NCBI RefSeq assembly: GCF_963678635.1
Contig: NC_087070.1
Span: forward strand, 33,559,955 to 33,623,954
Length of the DNA stretch: 64,000 bases
From: Symsagittifera roscoffensis
Lineage: Eukaryota; Xenacoelomorpha; Acoela; Convolutidae
Reading direction: 5' to 3'
Part shown: positions 57,530-64,000 of the stretch, piece by piece
Layout of the letters: each line of letters begins with the position of its first letter
How positions within the stretch are numbered: position 1 is the first letter of the stretch
The notes under the pieces: generated by a model
What the model was told of the DNA's origin: nothing
Seen by the model: only the letters and a program-made list of their open reading frames with translations
Database searches by the model: none
Program-made: the position numbers and the translations under genes

Positions 57530-57827
57530 TGTAAGTGCTGAAGTTACTTGTAATTTCAGCACCAGAGAGATTTGAATTTAACTTAGAAATTAGTTGGACT
57601 CTCCCGAGCACTTCAGCAGCCGCAATAAACCAGTATACCCTAGATCTATTGAGCCTAGCAGAGACTAGTTAAACAACCTGAGACTAGATAGTATAAGAGT
57701 AAGATTAGGATCGGTATTAGACTAAGAAGTTGCACGAATCTATCCGGCCGAAAATAAGATAGCGTGACGAGCAGACGGTGTACCCTATCCGAAATTACTC
57801 TATGAGTTACACATCGGTCCTAACTCA
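57530..57827 (+). repeat. Putative 5' LTR of the retrotransposon
   Basis: It begins TGTAAGTGCTGAAGTTACTT and ends ...TAACTCA, giving TG...CA borders. Two bases later comes TGGTGCGACCATAAG, a plausible tRNA primer-binding site starting with TGG. An AATAAA lies at about 57626. An 8-bp hairpin (ATGAGTTA/TAACTCAT) spans the 3' border. The partner LTR lies outside the window, so the borders are unproven. Confidence 0.45.
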
Positions 57828-57914
57828 TCTGGTGCGACCATAAGTCTCGAACAAGACCTTAATAGCTTAGAATTAACCAAAATAGATTAGAAATTAGACA
57901 AAAACATTTACAAA

Positions 57915-58148
57915 ATGTTATACGACAATAATTTAATCGAAATGTCTCTACGACTCAATAGATCAGAGCCAATATTCCGAACCATAACAGAACTACCCGG
58001 AATTGGAAGAAGACCTCGAACCAGAGACGACATACGACAAAGTAGAAACTTGCCATATAGCTATATGATAGTTAGGCAAAAACCAGAACAAACTTTTATA
58101 TTTAGAATACTACTGGCAATGAATTTAGATTTTCATTTGCAAACATAA
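57915..58148 (+). CDS. Small ORF in the retrotransposon leader, unrecognised
   Basis: 77 codons starting MLYDNNLIEMSL, rich in Arg, Ile and Leu, 73 bases after the putative primer-binding site. It may be a leader ORF or chance. No domain recognised. Confidence 0.25.
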   Translation: MLYDNNLIEMSLRLNRSEPIFRTITELPGIGRRPRTRDDIRQSRNLPYSYMIVRQKPEQTFIFRILLAMNLDFHLQT

Positions 58149-59081
58149 AACCTTGAAGTTAACCTTCAAAATCATTTCAGGCGCTAAACAAAATTATTAA
58201 TATACAATAACGATTGAGAAAAAGATCTAAGATCGTTTTCCTAAAATTCTGCAGTAATATACAAAACATGTTTGAAAAATATTTATTGAAAAATAAAAAA
58301 TAAAAATTAGTAGCATGACAATAAATGGTTAATAATCATAAATCATCCTGTTGTTCCAGCTCCATCATCTAAAACATAACAGCAATCATAAACCCACTAA
58401 TATCATCAAAACACTAAATCTTTCCTTTACACACATTTAAAATTTTATTAAAACTTAAATTCACTTAATTTTAAAACCAGATCATCAAGGCTTATCCTTG
58501 GATCTTAAATCATTTTCTACTTAATTAAATTTCAAATTTGATCATCAAGGCTTATCCTTGGATCAAACAGAACAACTTTGTTCTCCCCCACCCACTTAAT
58601 TAGTGTCTAACGACCTCAAACGTCGATTCACTACCCAACCCTTTCTAAAGACCCAAGACTAATAGAAATTTTTAAACAAAACTAATCATTCAAATTAGGA
58701 TAAATAGTGAAGAACTTCGGTTATTCATCCTTCACTTGACCCCCCCTCTTACCAGACCCAGGATAAATCTTAGACTTAGTAAGTTTAAAATAGTATCTAA
58801 CGAACTACTCGCGTTCTAATTATACCTGAACCTTGTGGATCGATTTACTATTCTCCAACCCTTGAACACAATCACTACCCCTAAGTAAGATTAAGTAAGT
58901 TAACACCTTAACTTATACTAGCCACGAGAAAGTAAAAAATCATTCTTCGGAATCGATATACTTTTCTCTCCAACCCTGAACAAATAGACCCAGGTTAAGC
59001 TAACCAAAAAATCGTAAGAACTAACAGTTTAGGAAAATAGAAACCATTTAACAACCTTTTGCATCCGTCATCCTAAACCTT
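58149..59081. other. Retrotransposon 5' leader with direct repeats
   Basis: GATCATCAAGGCTTATCC then TTGGATC occurs twice (about 58483 and 58540) and is itself nearly palindromic. At 58620-59010 a loose unit with GGATCGATTTACTNTTCTCC, CCAACCCTGAAC and GACCCAGG words recurs three or four times. No gene. A packaging or translation role for the leader is only a guess. Confidence 0.5.
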
Positions 59082-59549
59082 ATGTCATTTAAAAACCTAG
59101 GAAATAAACAAACAATCGTTTTACACAATTGTGAAATAGATAACAAAAAATACGACCTTGTAATCACACCTCATACACAAACAGTTGGATACATTCGAAC
59201 AAAACGACAAACACTAAAAAGAAAAATAATAACGAAACAAAGACAAATAACACGAAAAAGATTTTCAAAAAATCGAAACGCATTTTCAGAATCAGAAACC
59301 AACAGTTTAGACGAACTTTACAAACTAAAAGAATCAATAGATAAAAATTACCCACTTCACGATCAATTATATTTTTCTGACTCAGAAACAACTTCAAATT
59401 CATCACAAAGAGGAAAAAGAAGAATAAAAAAGCAGTACAAACACAAACCAGTACATTTATACAATTGGAATCAACCAATTCGACACATTAATAATTACAT
59501 ATTAACAGTAATCGAACGAAAAAATGAGTTCAACGCACACCCCAGGTGA
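59082..59549 (+). CDS. Basic ORF1 of the retrotransposon, unrecognised
   Basis: 155 codons from MSFKNLGNKQTIVLHNC. The middle is strongly basic (KRKIITKQRQITRKRFSK), followed by acidic Ser-rich and then basic segments. It overlaps the start of the next ORF by 26 bases in another frame (ATGAG at 59524), which suits reinitiation. Position and composition suggest a nucleic-acid-binding or gag-like accessory protein. I do not recognise a family. Confidence 0.5.
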   Translation: MSFKNLGNKQTIVLHNCEIDNKKYDLVITPHTQTVGYIRTKRQTLKRKIITKQRQITRKRFSKNRNAFSESETNSLDELYKLKESIDKNYPLHDQLYFSDSETTSNSSQRGKRRIKKQYKHKPVHLYNWNQPIRHINNYILTVIERKNEFNAHPR

Positions 59550-61575
59550 AGAAACTCCAGATGATGATGAAATCTTTCCTTTTATAGTAGACGCAGATAC
59601 TGATAGAGGACAACACATATTTTGTCAAAATTTACTCGTAAATTTATTTGAACCCGGAATCAGTCCATGTAAAACAGAGTTCCCCGATGTAAAAATCAAA
59701 AGACAAATCATAGATCACTATCTAAAAGATATATGCAACATAACACAACAGTATGGAATCTACTCCATAGAATTCACCTCACCAAACCATAATAATAGAA
59801 AATATACAATTCAAACAGACGATCTTGATTTAGAATTTTCAAAAGTTTTTTCAGAATATATAAAAAGCATCCAATATCATAACTCACAAAGAGCAAACTC
59901 CATATTCACCAATGAAGTTTTCGCAATAATATATAGTTATATTTCGATATTAGAAAACGAAATCCCAATAACAAATGTCTCACCGACAGAAACATCTAAA
60001 CATTTAAGAGTACGACATGAAATCACACTACTCTCTAGTTATTTAAACATCATTAAAGAAAATTTCACGAAAGACGACGTTTCACAACATACAAAACACG
60101 ATCTACAAAAAATTTTGGCATGGTTCATAATAGATTATTTCACACACAATATTGATTTAATTGCACAAGCAAGAAAAAATTTTAGACCCCAAAATTCGAA
60201 CGATGATACCGCTATCACAGAACAATCAGATTATGTTTGGGACCCCGAATGGTCTCATCCCGCATTTATAAGCTTTCCACAATCAATCTCAAGTCAAGCA
60301 ATAGGTACAATATCTTACATAAGAGATTATGTAAGAGTAATACCATTAACAATTGATGCAACACCATTAAACTATAATACATTTTTACCCGATACACAAA
60401 ATAATAGTTTAAACTCTACAGTTATACACAATGAAAACCTCAATGGAACTAGGAATCTTACTCAACAAGATATCCAGACACCATCACACTTCATAAATGA
60501 AGAAATTGTACACACAACAACTACACAACAAAGTATTTCACCAATACGCCCAAATTTAACAACACCAAGAAATACAAATCCTTCACAAACACAGGTAACC
60601 TTACAATCAACCGTTAAACCTTCGGTTGCCCCTAAATATTCACATATGGATTACCAAACATACAGACCCATGACAATACCATCAAAAACACGCAAAACAT
60701 TCACTAGAAACAACTTTACAGACCATAATTATAATTATACACATCCATCAAAAACATATAATCAACCACAAAGAAATTTTAACCAATATACAAGATCTCG
60801 AAATTGGGATAACCCAATGACCCAACCTAATTCAATAAATTTCCAAACAAATCCTCCACAGGATCACAGTGAAAATTACCCATTTTTTCAACAAAATAAA
60901 AATAAAAAACAGACATCTTATCAAATGGATTATTTATCCTCAGATGATGATTTCTTACAACCAGATATATTTGCACCAAATACTCAAGAATATCGTAGAC
61001 AAGGAATACAGAGAACACGTACAAATCATAGAAATTTTTCTCCACAACCAATAGATGCACAACATCAACAACCAATTCAACAACAAAATTTAATTAATAC
61101 ACAATCTTTTCAACCAATTCAACAACAAAATCCAATGACTGCACACTCGTATCAAGCATCACAAATGCAAAATGAAATACCACTCCCATATTATCTCCAA
61201 CAACATGAAATAACAAGAAACCAACTTTCAAATTTTTCTCAAATGCCAAATGCAGCAGAATCATTACAAATGACAATGAATCCATACCTTATGGGTGGAT
61301 CATCAATAACATCAAACAAACCTTTAATGGTTTTCACAGGAACAGATCCTGAATACTCTGTAGAAGATTATTTAAATGCAGTAACAGCAAACCTGATTTT
61401 AAATATTGGACCTGAACCAATATATTACGCCACTACATCAAAATTGGATACATCGACGCACAGCGTTAATACAAACAACCTTAGATGGCGCAGCCCAAAA
61501 ATGGTTTTCAGTACTACCTCTAGAAATAAAATCAAACTGGAAAAGATTTACACAGGAATTTTCAAAAATGTTTGA
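59524..61575 (+). CDS. Gag, N-terminal part (683 codons, frame-broken in the core)
   Basis: It starts MSSTHTPGEETPDDDEIF. The first ~340 residues are acidic to mixed and unrecognised. Residues ~370-570 are Gln/Asn/Pro-rich with little order. From GTDPEYSVEDYLNAVTANL (about 61336) it enters the retrotransposon gag core. About 30 codons later the conserved continuation (AAQKWFSVLP) is found in the next frame instead, so the last ~45 residues here are out of frame. This is most likely an inactivating one-base indel between about 61403 and 61440, since programmed frameshifts do not usually split the capsid core. Confidence 0.75.
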   Translation: MSSTHTPGEETPDDDEIFPFIVDADTDRGQHIFCQNLLVNLFEPGISPCKTEFPDVKIKRQIIDHYLKDICNITQQYGIYSIEFTSPNHNNRKYTIQTDDLDLEFSKVFSEYIKSIQYHNSQRANSIFTNEVFAIIYSYISILENEIPITNVSPTETSKHLRVRHEITLLSSYLNIIKENFTKDDVSQHTKHDLQKILAWFIIDYFTHNIDLIAQARKNFRPQNSNDDTAITEQSDYVWDPEWSHPAFISFPQSISSQAIGTISYIRDYVRVIPLTIDATPLNYNTFLPDTQNNSLNSTVIHNENLNGTRNLTQQDIQTPSHFINEEIVHTTTTQQSISPIRPNLTTPRNTNPSQTQVTLQSTVKPSVAPKYSHMDYQTYRPMTIPSKTRKTFTRNNFTDHNYNYTHPSKTYNQPQRNFNQYTRSRNWDNPMTQPNSINFQTNPPQDHSENYPFFQQNKNKKQTSYQMDYLSSDDDFLQPDIFAPNTQEYRRQGIQRTRTNHRNFSPQPIDAQHQQPIQQQNLINTQSFQPIQQQNPMTAHSYQASQMQNEIPLPYYLQQHEITRNQLSNFSQMPNAAESLQMTMNPYLMGGSSITSNKPLMVFTGTDPEYSVEDYLNAVTANLILNIGPEPIYYATTSKLDTSTHSVNTNNLRWRSPKMVFSTTSRNKIKLEKIYTGIFKNV

Positions 61576-64000
61576 CTCCGAAAGAAACAAACAACAACAA
61601 AGAGTTTTATGTAATGAAATTCGCAGATTACCAAACGAAACCATCAAGCAAATAGCAGTACGAATCGAAACACTAGTTCGAAAAGCATACTCATTAAATA
61701 CACATGACTATAAAAACACAAAGATGACAGAAATCTTAATGATGACCTTAACACCACAATTAAGGAAAATAGCAATAAAAAAGAGAGCATCCCATCCTTC
61801 TTCAATTCGAGAACCCGATTTAGATTTTCGAAAACTAGTAGACAAATTAGAACAAGCAGAAATCACGATGAAACTAGAAGAAACGGAAAATCTAAAATTA
61901 CAATACGTTAACAGAATTGAAACGACTCCCACTAATATTAATAATATACAGGAATCAGAGACAGACCTCGTTGAAAAAATCACTGAAATACTCAATATCT
62001 ACGAAAAGAACCCGAACTTTAAAGGCAAACGATCTTTCAAAAAATGGTGTAATTATTGCCGACGATACGGACACAGTATTTCCGAATGTAGACAAAAACA
62101 GCAATACAATCAAATTAAACCTCAAAAATATAAAGAACCAAATAAATCATTCTATCAATACATGAAAAAAGATCAAAATCTACCGAACAAAACAGTCCAC
62201 AGCAACAACAGTTCAGGAAAACCACTCCCGAACAATACAAATTATACAAGAAATCAATCACCATATAACTCAAGTTATAGAGGAAGATCACCAGAACGAA
62301 GAAACACGTATAATTCATCACAAAATCACTACAATAGACCAAATAGTCGAAATAACTACTCCAGATCAAATTCAAATACACAACGATTTGTTTCTAGATC
62401 TAATTCCCAATCAAGAAATAACTACTATCCAAACAACCAATCACGAAATTCATCATACAATAGGAATAGAAACTACTCCTATAATCGAAATAGAAGTTAT
62501 TCAAACAACCGAAACCAGAATTACCCGAACAATCGATCAAGGAATAACTCATATAATAGATCGAACTATAACAGACCAAACAATAATTACCAAAACAGAT
62601 CGCGAAATAATTCACAAAATCGACACCCAAGTTATAATAATCGTTATAGAAATTATTCCCAATCACCACACCGGAATAATAATAACTATAATAATTCTAA
62701 TAATCGCCACAGAAGTAGTACACCTAAACATCAAAGACAAATCAATCAAGTACAGTCAAATCCAGAAACAACATCAGACCCTCCAGGTATTGATGACACA
62801 GTAACTGATACGTTACAACTCAATCAAATAAACTGTACATCATCAGATTCAGAAAGTGATACTGAAAACACTCTTTCTATCAATATGATAAAAGTCGAAA
62901 ATGACTATGAATCTGTCATATATGAACAACCCTTTTCATCACACATATATGAAAATCAATCAGAATTTCTTCAAAATTATTACACTACACCCATAAATTC
63001 CACACCAACGACGCAAGAAACAAACGAGATTAACACTACAGATCAAACCAATAAAAATACCAAAACAAAATGCTTGAATACAAACCACATTTATCAAAAT
63101 ATACAAAAAGAACAACCCAAAGAAAAAATTTGGACAATACCATTTCTCTTAGAAAGCCCAAGAAATAAAGAATTTCAACCACCAGACCTTGAAATAGATT
63201 TTTTAATTGACTCAGGAGCAGAATCAAACATAATAAACATCCCCACATGGAATGAAATAAAAACTTTACACCCAAAGTTAATACCTCTTGAAACCTCCAG
63301 TAAGTTAGCAACAGCACAAGGATCAACATTGATAAACTACGGAAAAATCCAATTATTTCTCCTCCCCACCAGAACAATGGAACAAAGCAAAATTTTAAAT
63401 AAGCCATTTAAACAAATATTCCATATCACTGACATTAAATATAATATCATTGGAATACCATTTATTTCGAAGTATATACCAACAATTAACATACTAAATA
63501 GTAAAATATTAATCAAAGATAAATATACAAAAACAAAAGAAACATCCTTAACATTTTTTCAAAGATTAAATAAACAACCACCATTCTTTTCAAAATTCTA
63601 CCCGATATTTAACAAACAAAGAAAACACCTAAAACCACTATCAGGAAATATCTATGATTTTTCAATCAAACAAGTTCACCAATATGATAAAGAACAAAAC
63701 AAACAAAAATTTTATATGTCAGAATTTGAATTCAAACCTATTCATAAATTTTTCAAAATCACAATCTCATCCATAAAATATTTGAAAAATTCGAATTCCG
63801 ATATCATTTCCTTACATGTCTATAACAACACACCTTACCAAGTAACATTACCTTTAGGACTTTTAGGATATTGTGAAACCAACGCTACAATATCACCAAT
63901 ACACGAAAAAGCCTATCGCGTAAATAATATACTCCAATTACTAGATATTTGCCAATCTACAATTCTTAATGAAGAATTATCTATAAATAATATAATAAGT
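61403..64000 (+). CDS. Gag C-terminus, CCHC nucleocapsid and aspartic protease (open at right edge)
   Basis: An uninterrupted frame of about 866 codons, with its first stop upstream at 61400-61402. In order: rest of the gag core (AAQKWFSVLPLEIKSNWKRF, LVDKLEQAE), a CX2CX4HX4C zinc knuckle (WCNYCRRYGHSISEC, 62045-62089), a ~180-codon Asn/Arg/Ser/Tyr-rich spacer (about 62200-62740), then a retropepsin-type protease with the active-site triad in FLIDSGAESNII (Asp 63209-63211) and the late IIGIPF motif (about 63446). The sequence after the protease is unrecognised. Reverse transcriptase, RNase H and integrase must lie beyond 64000. Gag and protease share one frame. Confidence 0.8.
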   Translation, partial: MLDLNQYITPLHQNWIHRRTALIQTTLDGAAQKWFSVLPLEIKSNWKRFTQEFSKMFDSERNKQQQRVLCNEIRRLPNETIKQIAVRIETLVRKAYSLNTHDYKNTKMTEILMMTLTPQLRKIAIKKRASHPSSIREPDLDFRKLVDKLEQAEITMKLEETENLKLQYVNRIETTPTNINNIQESETDLVEKITEILNIYEKNPNFKGKRSFKKWCNYCRRYGHSISECRQKQQYNQIKPQKYKEPNKSFYQYMKKDQNLPNKTVHSNNSSGKPLPNNTNYTRNQSPYNSSYRGRSPERRNTYNSSQNHYNRPNSRNNYSRSNSNTQRFVSRSNSQSRNNYYPNNQSRNSSYNRNRNYSYNRNRSYSNNRNQNYPNNRSRNNSYNRSNYNRPNNNYQNRSRNNSQNRHPSYNNRYRNYSQSPHRNNNNYNNSNNRHRSSTPKHQRQINQVQSNPETTSDPPGIDDTVTDTLQLNQINCTSSDSESDTENTLSINMIKVENDYESVIYEQPFSSHIYENQSEFLQNYYTTPINSTPTTQETNEINTTDQTNKNTKTKCLNTNHIYQNIQKEQPKEKIWTIPFLLESPRNKEFQPPDLEIDFLIDSGAESNIINIPTWNEIKTLHPKLIPLETSSKLATAQGSTLINYGKIQLFLLPTRTMEQSKILNKPFKQIFHITDIKYNIIGIPFISKYIPTINILNSKILIKDKYTKTKETSLTFFQRLNKQPPFFSKFYPIFNKQRKHLKPLSGNIYDFSIKQVHQYDKEQNKQKFYMSEFEFKPIHKFFKITISSIKYLKNSNSDIISLHVYNNTPYQVTLPLGLLGYCETNATISPIHEKAYRVNNILQLLDICQSTILNEELSINNIIS

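Noticed and set aside
59514-59526. Slippery A-AAA-AAT heptamer at the end of retrotransposon ORF1
   Set aside because: It would favour a -1 shift, but the next ORF lies in the +1 frame. Reinitiation at the overlapping ATG is simpler.
59164-63407. Minus-strand frames within the retrotransposon
   Set aside because: Opposite to long, domain-bearing + strand frames in very A-rich sequence; no motifs recognised.

Overview
The window reads as nuclear DNA of an AT-rich, transposon-rich invertebrate animal; I cannot name the species. The grounds are split genes with GT-AG introns, animal-type genes (a POGLUT2/3-like ER glucosyltransferase, an Artemis-like nuclease relic, a KDM2/7-like JmjC relic), DNA transposons with recognisable target duplications, an LTR retrotransposon, and very large tandem arrays.

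Layout. 1-820: short degenerate 18-bp repeats, inverted around position 660. 1694-3480: coding-like exons ending in a JmjC histone-demethylase domain broken by a stop and a frameshift. 3965-4790: a RING-like exon plus an acidic, RG-rich exon, each with one frame break. 4791-21162: about 80 tandem copies of a ~203-bp monomer. Each monomer looks like a complete exon-intron cassette: TTTTTAG acceptor, a 126-nt ATG-bearing exon open in one frame, GTAAGT donor, and a 77-nt intron. 21163-21476: two short minisatellites. 22168-23301: a dead, intronless Artemis (DCLRE1C)-like relic, followed by a short ORF with two 42-residue repeats and a membrane segment. 23741-24487: minisatellites and half of a MITE.

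27418-56700 is a single minus-strand gene of 29 kb, a POGLUT2/POGLUT3 (KDELC-type) protein O-glucosyltransferase. Eight exons are visible with conserved splice sites, totalling about 504 codons. Its introns hold most of the other content: two related ~1.1-kb TA-flanked elements (one just 3' of the gene), a 447-bp foldback element with a 9-bp target duplication, a 2.1-kb MULE with a decayed FLYWCH/MULE transposase and a 9-bp target duplication, two neighbouring hairpins with the same loop, a 74-bp satellite into which palindromic Tc1/mariner-like MITEs inserted, a 2,628-bp tandem segmental duplication carrying two dead extra copies of exons 2 and 3, and a decayed minus-strand Ty3/gypsy-type relic.

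57530-64000: a plus-strand LTR retrotransposon lying divergently upstream of the POGLUT-like gene: putative 5' LTR, primer-binding site, a small basic ORF, gag with a frame break inside its core, a CCHC knuckle, and an aspartic protease. Reverse transcriptase and the 3' LTR would lie beyond the right edge.

The most unusual candidate is the 16-kb exon-cassette array, which begins in a compatible splice phase directly after the RG-rich exon. Many monomers carry frame or splice-site lesions, so its present coding status is open.
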